Positions 1 through 10,500 of a stretch of 64,000 bases of DNA are shown here, piece after piece (positions within the stretch are counted from its first letter, which is position 1; every line of letters starts with the position of its first letter). Origin of the DNA: Bradyrhizobium sp. 200 (GTDB taxonomy: Bacteria; Pseudomonadota; Alphaproteobacteria; Rhizobiales; Xanthobacteraceae); NCBI RefSeq assembly GCF_023100945.1, contig NZ_CP064689.1, positions 6,616,001 to 6,680,000 of the forward strand, read 5' to 3'. Made by a program: the position numbers and the translations under genes. The notes under the pieces were generated by a model. That model was given only the letters and a program-made list of their open reading frames with translations, was not told the origin of the DNA and did not search any database.

Positions 1-1176
1 ACATTCATCCAGTTCCGCAACGCTCGTCGAAAACGCGCCACACCTATGTAAAAGATAGACCAGCAGGCGGTTTAGCCGCGAACTCGTTGGTCCGAAAATC
101 TCAGCGAAAGAAGTGATTCTTCTTTCCCTTCCCCGGATATGCAATACAACTGCTGTGTCCTTTCGTATCCTTGCAGCGAGTTGTGATAGGCCTTCAGCGA
201 GAAACTCGTCTTCAATGGATCTGAAGTATGGAAACAGATTCGCAGCAGCATCAGCAGTCCTCAAGTCAGCGTTGATTCTGTCTTCGATGGCCTCCAAACT
301 GGTTCCAAAGAGTTCGTAGACGATGGTGTCCTGGCGGAATCGCTCGATTGTTAGGCGGCAAACGTCGACGAGTGCGCCGTCACCATAACCAGAGACAACG
401 TAGCTTCGCTGACCGCCATCGAGAATAGGTTGAGCGATTTGCTCGTTCCGCCAGTACGACGACGTGTGGTATGGTGACGATAGCCTTTCAAGACCAAATC
501 CCGCCGCCATGATGACCGTATCGAACGCGGCAGAGTTTCCTTCTGAATTCCCGCGCCGAAAGAACGGTCCCATGCGTTCCGCGCGCGTCCCAACCCAGTC
601 AATAGTTAGTGGTTCGGTTCGCATCTGAAATTTTCGGAGGCCAATGAAGACGGTCAGTGACTCCTGTTCTGACGAAAACTCCTGACAGTACTCACCGAAG
701 CCCTTGACGAGAGTGTTGGCAACATCGGATGCGCGACCTTCGGACCAGTTCAAGATTGGGAGGGAGGCGCCGGGCGAGCGACTGCCAGTGCTGGGCCATT
801 CGTAGATCCTAGGGTGAAGCCAGCGGGCGTCCGACCCCTGTTGCAAGGGACACAAATCCCATAGTCGTTCAAAGAGAGTAATCTGAACCGCGCCGCGGTA
901 CCTCGCCAACAAGCCCGCTGTTATCGTCAGTCCCGCAGCACCTCCGCCAATCACCGCGACCCGGCCAAGCTTTCGGAGCCCGTGTCGATCTAGCTCCCAG
1001 AGCGCCCAGAGAAGATTGTGTGCCCTAACCTGTTGATTATAAAGGGTAACACCCCTCTCCATTCCACCGACAAGATACAGTCCATCGCTGATTCCAAAGG
1101 TTCTTTCGATCTCTGCGGCCCGCGCGGCCGCCGCATCATCTGAAGTGAACGACTCTAGCATCTTAGAACATACCAT
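1..1176 (-). CDS. FAD/NAD(P)-binding oxidoreductase-like protein, partial at the window edge
   Basis: The minus-strand frame is open from the ATG at 1176 to base 1, giving 392 residues, and the C terminus lies outside the window. A dinucleotide-binding fold is shown by a strand followed by GGGAAGLT near residue 73, with typical hydrophobic spacing before and after it. A later stretch reading VIMAAGFG resembles the second nucleotide-binding element of flavin-dependent oxidoreductases and monooxygenases. No membrane segment or signal peptide is seen. The start has no clear ribosome-binding site, and a second ATG at 1161 is equally possible. The gene is transcribed away from the Druantia operon with about 260 bases between them, so the two may share a control region. 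The substrate cannot be told from the sequence. The nucleotide-binding assignment is fairly safe, the oxidoreductase role is inference. Confidence 0.7.
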   Translation of the reverse strand, partial: MVCSKMLESFTSDDAAAARAAEIERTFGISDGLYLVGGMERGVTLYNQQVRAHNLLWALWELDRHGLRKLGRVAVIGGGAAGLTITAGLLARYRGAVQITLFERLWDLCPLQQGSDARWLHPRIYEWPSTGSRSPGASLPILNWSEGRASDVANTLVKGFGEYCQEFSSEQESLTVFIGLRKFQMRTEPLTIDWVGTRAERMGPFFRRGNSEGNSAAFDTVIMAAGFGLERLSSPYHTSSYWRNEQIAQPILDGGQRSYVVSGYGDGALVDVCRLTIERFRQDTIVYELFGTSLEAIEDRINADLRTADAAANLFPYFRSIEDEFLAEGLSQLAARIRKDTAVVLHIRGRERRITSFAEIFGPTSSRLNRLLVYLLHRCGAFSTSVAELDEC

Positions 1177-1440
1177 GAACATCTTACTGCCGCAACTGCC
1201 ACCACTACATACGGATTGTCGGTCGGTACGATCACGACTTGCATTATGCGTTCAAAATGCGCGCCTGTCTGTCCTCGTCCTCTGAAGGTCAAACGTTGCG
1301 GCGCCATGGTGCATTAATGCCATCATCAAACGCGCAAAGCGCTGCAAAATAGATGGTTTCCGCCCCTGCTTGCTCTGACGATTTTCTCTACCCACGCGCG
1401 CATCCGGTTGCTAGAACTTCTCGCGGGTGGGGGCGTACAG

Positions 1441-2679
1441 GTGAAAAAACGGGCAGTCGTAATCTCGGCGTTTACGCCGGAGGCACGCTTAAAGAGGCGA
1501 ATCCGGGGGCATCTTCGTAAACTGGGCTTCGAACATGGTCCTGACGGGACATTGGCACCGCCGTCCTCTTCGAAGGAGAGCATTCGCGCGTTACATTTCG
1601 AGCAGCGTCGCGATGGTTTGAAAGATCATCGCGTCTTCGTCAGGGCCGCTCTGCCCAAGCTTGAAGCCTACTTCGCAAACGGCTCCGAAGTCGATCCGGA
1701 AAAAATCCAGCCCCGACTCGAATTGGTTGAAGCAGGCACGTGGCAATCTGACCTGTTTCGCCTTGCTAGCCTCTCCTGGTCCGTTCCGGTCTCCTACGGC
1801 TTTGGCCGGCGACTTCGGTATCTCGTGTGGGATGACAACAACGGAAAACTTATCGGCATTATCGCGCTTGGCGATCCCGTCTATAATCTTCGCGTCCGCG
1901 ACGAAGTCATCGGCTGGACCGTCAAAGATCGGTCCAAGCGCCTTGTGAACGTGCTCGACGCTTACGTGCTCGGCGCCGTACCTCCCTACAACATGATCCT
2001 TGGCGGAAAGCTCGTGGCTTGCTTGGTCCGAACAAAGGAAGTCCGCGACGATTTTGCCCGCAAGTACGGCAACACGCGGGGCATTATTTCAAAAAAGAAG
2101 AAACGGGCCCAGCTCGCGCTCATAACCACAAGCTCATCTCTCGGCCGCTCCTCTGTCTATAATCGCCTCAAGCTAGGTTCGCAGCCCTACTTAACACCGA
2201 TCGGTTACACGCAAGGCTGGGGACATTTTCACGTACCAGATTCACTTTTCGCCGATTTGCGCGATTACTTGCGCAAAAAGCGCCATGGCTATTGGGACGG
2301 TCACAAATTCGGAGAAGGACCTAACTGGCGATTGAGAACGATCCGCGCAGCCTTCGATGCCTTGGGCATCAAGCCGGATTGGCTGAAGCACGGCATTGGA
2401 CGTGAAGTTTATATCTGTGAGTTCGCGAGCAACGCCCGCAAGCTGCTTCGAGGCGAGAGCAAGAAAGCGATCTATCGCGGGCTCAAATCCGTGTCCGAGG
2501 TCGGCGCATTAGCCCGTGCCCGTTGGATGGTTCCACGAGCACAAACGCGTACGGAATACAAGGATTGGAAGCGGGAGCAGTTTGCGGCGCTCGTTTCTTT
2601 TCGGAGAAGCCGGAATGAGGAGCCCACGAACACGCCTGCGCAAATAGTTCGAAAGCGCGAGACCATAACGGGATCGTAA
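1441..2679 (+). CDS. druA: Druantia anti-phage system protein DruA (DUF4338)
   Basis: This 412-residue protein carries the DUF4338 signature of DruA: residues about 123-160 hold the core with YLVWDDNNGKLIGIIALGDP and then RDEVIGW, followed by a block containing LGGKLVACLVRT. DUF4338 proteins define the Druantia defence systems; the biochemical role of DruA is not established, although it is needed for protection in type I systems. The GTG at 1441 is chosen because GGTGGGGG lies about eight bases upstream; an in-frame TTG at 1408 has no such site. The gene starts a five-gene operon, and druB begins directly after its stop codon. The C-terminal third is basic (many K and R), which would suit nucleic-acid contact. 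The family call is firm, the function is borrowed from experimentally tested Druantia loci. Confidence 0.88.
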   Translation: MKKRAVVISAFTPEARLKRRIRGHLRKLGFEHGPDGTLAPPSSSKESIRALHFEQRRDGLKDHRVFVRAALPKLEAYFANGSEVDPEKIQPRLELVEAGTWQSDLFRLASLSWSVPVSYGFGRRLRYLVWDDNNGKLIGIIALGDPVYNLRVRDEVIGWTVKDRSKRLVNVLDAYVLGAVPPYNMILGGKLVACLVRTKEVRDDFARKYGNTRGIISKKKKRAQLALITTSSSLGRSSVYNRLKLGSQPYLTPIGYTQGWGHFHVPDSLFADLRDYLRKKRHGYWDGHKFGEGPNWRLRTIRAAFDALGIKPDWLKHGIGREVYICEFASNARKLLRGESKKAIYRGLKSVSEVGALARARWMVPRAQTRTEYKDWKREQFAALVSFRRSRNEEPTNTPAQIVRKRETITGS

Positions 2680-4341
2680 ATGGATTACGCAAAGGACGGG
2701 CGCGGCAAGCTTGTTACGGCGTCGGAAGCCGCCGCCGGTCTTTACTATCGTTGCCCCGAATGCCGGGCGGACGTCTTTCTCAAATTCGGCAAGAAAAACG
2801 TTGCCCATTTTGCGCACCGGCGCGGCCAAGGCCGACCTGAGTGCGAGTTGTTCCATCCATCTAACTATCTGGCTGGGCCTACACCGCGCTACGATATCGA
2901 CGCCGAAGCCAATGCTCCACCCATACCACCGTTGTTGCTAAGCATCGAGTTGGACCCGACACCGCAATCTCGTCTCACCGGCCACAGAGACTGGAAACTT
3001 GCGCTCACGGTACCAAAAGCGCCCGACACCCACGGCTCGGTGCGGATCGATTGCGGCGCGGGGACGCCGCGGCTGATTGCGCTCTCAAAGCTTGCGCTTG
3101 ATGCGCAGACCTATCCAGCCTCGCTGAGCGCCGAGGACTTCGGAGCAACCTGGGTAAGTCCAGAGGTCCATCCGCGATACAAAGCTGCGATTGAGCACCG
3201 CATTGCTGGTCTCAACCGGCTTTTCGCGAACGTGTTCGTCAACAGTAAAGAAAAGCAAAAACCTCGAGCTAACTCGCTCACATGGGGTGGTTGTTATTAC
3301 CTCGTATGGCACGACTCCTGGCCTATTGAGATTCCCGCATCTCTTGCAAGCTCTCAACTCGCAAAACGGGACGGCTGGTCGTGTTCAATCGTCACCCTCC
3401 CTGATGACGAAGACGCGGATGTACGGCGCTGGATCGAAGAAGAGTGCGATTTGGCGATCAGCCAGCCGCGTCGGCAGTGGTCCATTGTTTATCCTCCCGC
3501 CATCGATATCGACAGCCTCGGACACCTGAGTGTTGCATCAAACCGCCAGCTCTTGCTCGCAACCTTTGCGCCTCCCCGCCAAGACGACGAGCGAGGGCTG
3601 CTCATCGCCACCATTGGACGATCCACGGCTTCTTCCCTAACCAGACATGGCGAACAGTTTTTTGCGATTCAGCACGACACAAAGTCTGACGCGGCTGTTG
3701 CGGTAGCCTGGGATGGTCTGACACTTCCGGAGATCACGCAGACTGCCGCACAGGATGCGTCGAGTTTGCTCGGAACCGCTTTCGCATTTCGATCACGTTC
3801 GGGCGCGGAGCGGTATGGATGCTTTCTACACCAAGCACAGATCGAACCGCTGCTCCAAGCGGTTCGCCAGTCGGAACTCGACATAAGTACGATTTCATCA
3901 CCAGCCGGATGTGTGGGAGCATTCAAATGGCGCAAAGCAATTGGAGAGGAGTGGCAAAGCATTTTTCTTTCGATAGACCGTGACGGAACTCGACGTGAGA
4001 CCAATGAAGACGCGGTTCAGCAGGCGAATCTCATACTTCGAGACGCTTCATTCGACGTCCTGTTCGATTTCGGGGCGCTTGGATCTCGTTACCTGGAAGC
4101 GCGAGGACATCGAGCGGTAGACGCCCCGCAAACGCTTCTTCCTGCGGCCGTTCGGGAACGGCTCCTTTGGTTTTGTATCGTGGCTAAATCTTATCCACAC
4201 GGCACACCATTGACGGCTCTGGCGGACGACGCGCTTCTCCGTCATTTTAAGGCTGCTGCGACCCCACCGTTCCTTATCGCGCACCGTCGCCACCTCGATG
4301 CACTGGTCAGACCGGCCTCCAGCCTTTTGGGGTCCGCATGA
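2680..4341 (+). CDS. druB: Druantia protein DruB with CoiA-like zinc-ribbon N terminus
   Basis: The protein is 553 residues long and its ATG follows the druA stop with no gap. The N terminus has a metal-binding pattern: C25-x2-C28, then H43-x2-H46 in the context HFAHRRG, then C55 and H59. This cysteine-histidine layout is like the N-terminal ribbon of the competence protein CoiA, a family with a predicted nuclease domain. The remaining 490 residues show no motif I can name. In type I Druantia systems the second gene encodes a protein of about this size with no assigned activity, so the call rests mainly on position, length and the surrounding genes. The stop overlaps the druC start as ATGA, which indicates translational coupling. 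Metal binding is a prediction from the residues seen. Confidence 0.78.
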   Translation: MDYAKDGRGKLVTASEAAAGLYYRCPECRADVFLKFGKKNVAHFAHRRGQGRPECELFHPSNYLAGPTPRYDIDAEANAPPIPPLLLSIELDPTPQSRLTGHRDWKLALTVPKAPDTHGSVRIDCGAGTPRLIALSKLALDAQTYPASLSAEDFGATWVSPEVHPRYKAAIEHRIAGLNRLFANVFVNSKEKQKPRANSLTWGGCYYLVWHDSWPIEIPASLASSQLAKRDGWSCSIVTLPDDEDADVRRWIEEECDLAISQPRRQWSIVYPPAIDIDSLGHLSVASNRQLLLATFAPPRQDDERGLLIATIGRSTASSLTRHGEQFFAIQHDTKSDAAVAVAWDGLTLPEITQTAAQDASSLLGTAFAFRSRSGAERYGCFLHQAQIEPLLQAVRQSELDISTISSPAGCVGAFKWRKAIGEEWQSIFLSIDRDGTRRETNEDAVQQANLILRDASFDVLFDFGALGSRYLEARGHRAVDAPQTLLPAAVRERLLWFCIVAKSYPHGTPLTALADDALLRHFKAAATPPFLIAHRRHLDALVRPASSLLGSA

Positions 4342-6446
4342 AGAGGCCTCCTACTCCGAGCACCGAGGCAAAGACGCGTCTGCAAAAAATGGGCGAAGCA
4401 GCCATCGCCGAGTTCATTGGCGAAGTGTCTGACTTAAAAAACCTTGTCCAATACCTGCCCACGGTTCCGGGATTTCGCAAGAACAGCCAAGCAGGCATTG
4501 ATCGGCAGCGGAAGGAGCTAGCGCGGCGACTTTGCGCCCGCTCGACCAAGAAATCCGGTCCTGAAGATCGGGACTACCGCGCCCTTTATACGATCTGGCG
4601 CGCGTGGGTTTTGGAGAGATTGGGAGAGCGCAGAACTGTCAACGCGGCGATAGACGCGATTGAAGAGGCCTCGAGCGGCCCCGACGGTGACACCAAGACG
4701 AAAAACGTCGGGACAGCGATCATTGCGCTTTTTACCTTGTTCCAAAAATCATCCGAAGAAGGAAAATGCTCACGCGAGGACATTGACCGTGCGTTCCAAC
4801 TAAGTCTTTTTGATGCGTCGCAATCACTCCGCTCTCTCATTGAAACGTCGCGCTCGGCTGCAGATATACGACGCAGCGCCGAATACGAACAGCTTCCTAG
4901 TCGGCTTAGTAAAGACGAAGACGAAATCAAAGCTGTAAAGGCGCAACTCAAGGATATTGAGCAGCGCCTGGACCGTCTTGCAGCGGCGGTCGACGGCTGG
5001 CCGATTCATCGAACCGGCCTATTGTCCGCTATTGATGATCTCCGCGCTTCCATTGAGCGGCGTTTGGAGACACTTGATACGGCTAAACACGATACGCGGC
5101 CCCAAACAGCAGACAGCGGGGACACCCTCGCTATCAAAGCCCTAAGCGAACGCATCGACGACTTAAGCCGACAATTCGCCAACCTACCAACGGATAGCTC
5201 GCAAGCCGCAAATGAGGCCGCCGAACGGGCCAACAGACGTCTTGATGTCGTTGAAAGTACGCTAACTCACGACGAGAATCAGGCTATCGCTGAGATGGCG
5301 TCACGCTTAAAAATGGTCGAGGAACGGCTTGACCGGGAAATAAAGGTTCGGCTTTCGGGCACGACCGATCCTTCCATTCTCGAACGGCTGAGCAGTATTG
5401 AAGACGCGTTGACTCGCGATGTCGCCCCAGAACCGCTGCATGAAACGGCGAGCCCTTCTCAGAGCAGCGCGGAGATTATTCAGAATACACTGCCAATTCA
5501 GGTTGAAGCCCTCGCTCAACATGTGAACGCGCCGTCAACAAGCACGTCCACGTTCGCTGGCATCATCGCCCCGGTGGCGGCGATGTTTCAAGATTTTGGT
5601 CTCAAGCCGTCCGCCGCAAAAGTCCTAGCAGAGGAAGTTTGCGTCGCCTTGCTTGTGGGCCAAGTCGTCTTTCTCAAGGGCGCCTATGCGACCGAGGCGG
5701 CCCGCGCGTGCGCGAGCCTCCTTTGCAACGGCAATGCATACCGGCTTGCGCTTCCGCTGGGACTACAACAGGCGGACGATCTTCGTCGATCGCTGCAAAG
5801 CAAGATTGTCGTTACCGACGGATTTCTTTCGGCCGTCGCGATCGAAGGCATCAATCTCGCCGCTTTTGAGATTTGCAAGGACGTGCTAGCCGAGCTTGCG
5901 ACAGATGGGCCGTCCCATAGTGCTGGACGATTTGGATTTGGAGGTGCGCTTGTTATTGCAACGATTGCGCATGGAGTCGCATCGTTGCCAGTCGAGGCGA
6001 GCTATCTCGAACTTGGGCCTGTGCTTGATTTGGACTGTCTTGATTGGCGCTCTAAGCGACCGGCCGCGCGGGAAATGACGGCGCTCGCCTTATCCAAAAC
6101 TGCTGCCCATGCCGTTCGTGCGACATTGACGACAAAGGCCGTCGATACTGACGAGCCTCAAAAGCTCGTTCAAGCGTTCCTGCCAAAGCGCAATCCTCGC
6201 ATCGAACACACCGCGCTTTCGGCCTTCACCGCTCTTACCGCGTGTCGGAAAGAGGGAGACCTTCCAACACCTCTGCAATCGCTAACCTATGGCTGGCTGT
6301 TTCCGCTGTGGACCGCGCGTGCGGCCCCCCGATCGGAGGTTGACATTCAGATAGACGGAGGAAAATGCGACGCCTCCGTTCCAGACCTTCGGCTCAAGCT
6401 TTTGCTCGACGACCTCGGCGTGGGTCCTGACAAGGGGCGGTCATGA
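4338..6446 (+). CDS. druC: Druantia protein DruC, coiled-coil protein
   Basis: The 702-residue product starts with an ATGA overlap to druB. Residues about 185-350 are rich in heptad-like leucines and charged residues, for example KAQLKDIEQRLDRLAAAVDG, and predict long coiled coils, so self-assembly or scaffolding is plausible. The C-terminal half (from about residue 400) is more globular. It includes a strand ending in VVFLKGAYATEAARA, which looks like a Walker-type loop that lacks the GKT residues, so ATP binding is doubtful. Position, size and neighbours match the third gene of a type I Druantia operon; tested DruC proteins have no assigned activity. It is somewhat longer than the figure I recall for the Escherichia coli homologue (about 630), with the extra length probably in the coiled coil. 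Confidence 0.74.
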   Translation: MKRPPTPSTEAKTRLQKMGEAAIAEFIGEVSDLKNLVQYLPTVPGFRKNSQAGIDRQRKELARRLCARSTKKSGPEDRDYRALYTIWRAWVLERLGERRTVNAAIDAIEEASSGPDGDTKTKNVGTAIIALFTLFQKSSEEGKCSREDIDRAFQLSLFDASQSLRSLIETSRSAADIRRSAEYEQLPSRLSKDEDEIKAVKAQLKDIEQRLDRLAAAVDGWPIHRTGLLSAIDDLRASIERRLETLDTAKHDTRPQTADSGDTLAIKALSERIDDLSRQFANLPTDSSQAANEAAERANRRLDVVESTLTHDENQAIAEMASRLKMVEERLDREIKVRLSGTTDPSILERLSSIEDALTRDVAPEPLHETASPSQSSAEIIQNTLPIQVEALAQHVNAPSTSTSTFAGIIAPVAAMFQDFGLKPSAAKVLAEEVCVALLVGQVVFLKGAYATEAARACASLLCNGNAYRLALPLGLQQADDLRRSLQSKIVVTDGFLSAVAIEGINLAAFEICKDVLAELATDGPSHSAGRFGFGGALVIATIAHGVASLPVEASYLELGPVLDLDCLDWRSKRPAAREMTALALSKTAAHAVRATLTTKAVDTDEPQKLVQAFLPKRNPRIEHTALSAFTALTACRKEGDLPTPLQSLTYGWLFPLWTARAAPRSEVDIQIDGGKCDASVPDLRLKLLLDDLGVGPDKGRS

Positions 6447-7543
6447 TTGCGGTTGAGACCGTCAGCCGGGAGCAGGTGAACGCCTTACTTGCGAGCGAAC
6501 TTGATTGCCTACGCGTCGGTGACGCCGTTCAACGCGCAACGATCGCCGATCACATCCGCGCAATGGCGTTCGGGTCGTGGATGGGGGGTGGCCGTGAAGG
6601 TGCGCCAGTCCACACCACGCGCATTTTGTCCAATGTACGCCGCGTGCACCGTATGGTTTGGCCGGCGGAAAGCTGGGAGCATGAGAAGTTAGGTGATCTT
6701 TGCCGGCAAGTTCTGGATGCCTTAGCGACGCTGGGTGATGTCATCTCGGTTGGTAACGGGTTTTGGATACCGGGGCCGGCAAAGGTCGTGGAATTGGACG
6801 GCATCCATCATCTCATGGTGATCGGGGGCACCCCGGCACAAATCGCAAGGACGCATTTTGGCTCGCCCTTGAAATCGGCTGCCACCTTTCGTTTCATGGA
6901 ACGCCGGCCGGTTTTGTCGATCTCCTCTCATAGGGATTTGCTGCAATCAATCGACGGATGGCTTGGCCACGTCGATCCGCTGCGCGAATGGACCGAGGCG
7001 GTTTTGCAGCAACATAATGCTCGCCTCTCGATCGATATGGACATTGGCGTCGAGCAACTCGATATTTATGCCCCAGACATATTTCGAGATCAGCGCAAGG
7101 CCGGACGGTGGATGCGCGCGGCTCAAATCGGACGCCCGCTCGAGGGGCTGAGGCTTTGTCGGCTCCAAAGTGGCGCACGCGCTTTCAGGGCACCTCACTT
7201 TCTTGCGACATTTCACTTTAAGGGCGGCACACTGACTCTTGGCCGCTCCGCGCCTGTGGCACCAGACGTGTCGCGCCGCTTGCGCTTTGGGCTTGACGCC
7301 CTCCTTGGAGCGCCACGCCAGGTTTCGATCACAACCGACGGCACGCAATTCAGTTTTGATAACTCCATCTCCCTCCCCGAACCCGAGGCGCGCGCCATGT
7401 CGCTTGCGTGGAGGACACTTCAGAGCGCGAACGACGCTTCAGAATTTCACTATTTTCATCCGATCGCCCTACCGCTGATTTCCCGTGCGCTTGCGCGGCT
7501 ATTGATTGTTCCGACATTTATCGACCGGAGGCCTCATGCCTGA
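6443..7543 (+). CDS. druD: Druantia protein DruD
   Basis: This gene encodes 366 residues and its start codon overlaps the druC stop as ATGA. No recognised domain, membrane segment or signal peptide is visible. The N-terminal half is a mixed helical region with tryptophans and histidines, and the C-terminal half looks alpha/beta with the stretch GGTLTLGRSAP. It is named from its place as the fourth gene of a five-gene operon between a coiled-coil protein and a giant DUF1998 helicase, and from a length fitting DruD of type I systems. The start of druE lies inside the last codons of this gene, so translation is coupled. No independent function can be given. Confidence 0.7.
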   Translation: MIAVETVSREQVNALLASELDCLRVGDAVQRATIADHIRAMAFGSWMGGGREGAPVHTTRILSNVRRVHRMVWPAESWEHEKLGDLCRQVLDALATLGDVISVGNGFWIPGPAKVVELDGIHHLMVIGGTPAQIARTHFGSPLKSAATFRFMERRPVLSISSHRDLLQSIDGWLGHVDPLREWTEAVLQQHNARLSIDMDIGVEQLDIYAPDIFRDQRKAGRWMRAAQIGRPLEGLRLCRLQSGARAFRAPHFLATFHFKGGTLTLGRSAPVAPDVSRRLRFGLDALLGAPRQVSITTDGTQFSFDNSISLPEPEARAMSLAWRTLQSANDASEFHYFHPIALPLISRALARLLIVPTFIDRRPHA

Positions 7544-10500
7544 TGACAATCGGCTACCTGAGCATGGTGTCCATTCAACCGCATCAAGGCTGACCGAGAG
7601 CCTACGGTCATACATCGAAGCTCAGTACCACATCCGCGACGAGAGCCTCATTCGCGAACGACGACTGCTTTTGGAGGACCCGGGGGCCGTGAGTCAAAAG
7701 CCCTATGTCGAGTCCACGCCGGTATACGAACTCGGCGAGCCCTACGCGAACCTAAACATACCGCATGCGGTCAAGGACGTCTTATCCGAGCTTGCAGGCC
7801 GCAAGCTTGGTCTGTTCGAACGGCCTTACATCCATCAGTCGACTGCGCTTGAAGCGTTCTTCACCCGCGCAGCCGACCTAGTCGTTGCCACCGGCACCGG
7901 GTCAGGAAAAACGGAAAGCTTCCTTATGCCCATCATCGGGCAGCTCACGATGGAAGCGGCACTCCGACCCCAATCGGCGAACCTTCCTGGGTGTCGTGCG
8001 TTGTTGCTCTATCCCATGAACGCGCTCGTCAACGATCAACTTTCACGTATCCGGCGTTTGATTGGAAGTGAGGCTGGTTCTGGCATTGTTTCGAAAGGCC
8101 GAGCGGCACCTATACGCTTTGCGAGCTACACCGGGCGTACCCCGTATCCTGGTGCGCGTAGCGCGAAGCGCGACGGAGAGCGCATCGCGCCACTCTTCGA
8201 CAAGTTTTATTTGCCCGTGATCGCAGACGCCGACAAAGAAACACGACTGCGTACGATCGGACAACTACCCGAGAAGGATTTGCGCGCGTTCTTCAATAAA
8301 TCCGTGGAAGAAACAGGCGCTCGGGGGCAACGATTACGGCACTGGAATCAACGGTTGCTAACCCAACCCGGTGACCGTGAACTAATGACGCGGCATGAAA
8401 CTCAACTTCGTTGCCCGGAGCTTCTTATCACCAACTATTCCATGCTTGAGTACATGCTGATGCGGCCTATCGAGCGGCCGCTTTTTCAGCAGACACGGGA
8501 ATGGCTGAACGCGGACAAAGCCAACGAGCTAATTATCGTTCTCGACGAAGCACATATGTACCGCGGAGCGGGCGGAGCGGAGGTCGCGCTACTCCTTCGA
8601 CGATTGTTTTCCCGACTGGAAATACCGCGGGAACGCGTGCGCTTCATTCTGACAAGCGCAAGTCTGGGCAATACCGAGGAGGCAACCCGTGCGGTAGCGC
8701 AGTTCGGCAGAGATCTTACCGGGATGCCGGTTGATTCCAAGCGCCCCTTCGAGGTGATCCGCGGAACACCAGAAGCACGAAGCGGCGCCCGTCCAGCCAC
8801 GACGAGCGAGACTTCAGCTCTGGCCAGCTTCGATCTGGCTGCTTTCGAAAATTTTGCGACCGACCTGGCCGCAGCGCACGTTGCCGTGGCGGCGCTCTCC
8901 CGCAGTCTCGATTGGACCGTGCCACCCGTCCCGAAAGAGGCGGATGAACTCAAAGACTATCTGTATGGAAAGCTATCGGGATTTGGGCCGCTAGAACTGC
9001 TGATTGAGACCGTGTCGGGCCGGGCTTCCGCTCTGGATGGTTTGCAGAAGACTCTCTTTGGGGCCCATAGCAAGGCGGACGAGGCAACCGCCTCCCTCTT
9101 GGCGCTGGCGACGTTCGCGCGTCGAGCGGCTGACCAGCGCGTGCTGCTACCGACACGCTTGCACATGTTTTTTCGAGGGCTGCCCGGACTCTTCGCGTGC
9201 TGCAATCCGAATTGTGACCAAGCCCGGCACACTCACGAACGGCAAATTCTTGGACGGCTTTACACTCAACAGCGGGACCATTGCGATTGCGGTTCGCGCG
9301 TTTACGAGCTTTTGACACACCGCGAATGTGGAACGGCCTTTCTAAAGGGGTATGTGGTCGGCCCCCATGGAGATTTTATATGGGATACACCGTCTGGCCC
9401 GTTGCGCGAAGGACATCAAACGGCGCTCAGCGAAGTCGACATTCTTGTCGAAGGACAGCCGCACCGCGACCAAACGGATGAGTGTACGGCGGCGTGGCTC
9501 GATGTTCGAAGCGGTCGGCTCGTGTACAGCGAGCCATCGGACCGAAGGGGTTTCCGGCCTGTCTTCTTGCCGGCTGAAGGAATGGATTGGGGTAAAACCG
9601 GACTAAAATTCGGGTGCTGTCCTGTATGCCGTGTCGACACTTTGCGGAGTGGACGCTCCGCCATCATGGATCACCAAACCAAAGGCGAGGCCCCCTTCGC
9701 TAATCTCGTGAAGACGCAACTCGATGCACAGCCGGCCGCGCGCGAGCAATCGAGGGAGTTTCCAAATGCCGGCCGTAAGGTCTTGCTTTTCTCTGATGGT
9801 CGCCAAAAGGCAGCGCGCCTGGCGCGCGACATACCTCGCGAGGTTGAGCAAGATATTTTCCGTCAGGTGCTCGCTCTCGCTGCCAAGCGACTAATTGAGG
9901 CCGGACGTGAACCGAAGCCCGTTCGCGACTTATACATTGCCGTGTTGACGGTCCTCCGCGATTTCAATCTCCCCATTTTTGATCGAAGCGACGCGGTGCA
10001 AATCGAACAAGAGATCGAAAAGTTGGAAAAGGACCACCGCGACGACACACTCGCCCACTTGCTGATGGATTTTCATTTTAATGACAGCCCACCGCGCTAC
10101 AAGATCGCACTGCTTAAGCAGCTTTGCGGCCGATACTACTCCCTCACGGGCACCTCAACGGGAATCCTAATTCCGGCGCGACGAGCTTCTCAAAAGCTGT
10201 GGCAGGAGCTGTCTTCGTCATTCGCGAGCCTGACGCAAACCGACGTTGAGGAATTGATCATCGCCTGGATCGCTGAACTGGCCGACAAGTACGCGTTCGA
10301 CCGCGACTTGCCCGATTTACTCCGAAACAAGGCATCGGGCGGTTTCTATTCAGGATCAAAGGGACATTTCGGCAAGACCGTCCGGGACCAACTACCCGTG
10401 ATACTCGGACTTCCAATGGATGCGATTGAAACGATCGAGGCCGCGCTGGCTAACGAACTCTGTCTTAAGAGCGACGCTGGAGGCTTCTTTCTTGATCCGA

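Noticed and set aside
1408..1440. A TTG start for druA 33 bases upstream of the chosen GTG
   Set aside because: It has no ribosome-binding site, whereas the GTG at 1441 is preceded by GGTGGGGG at a normal distance.
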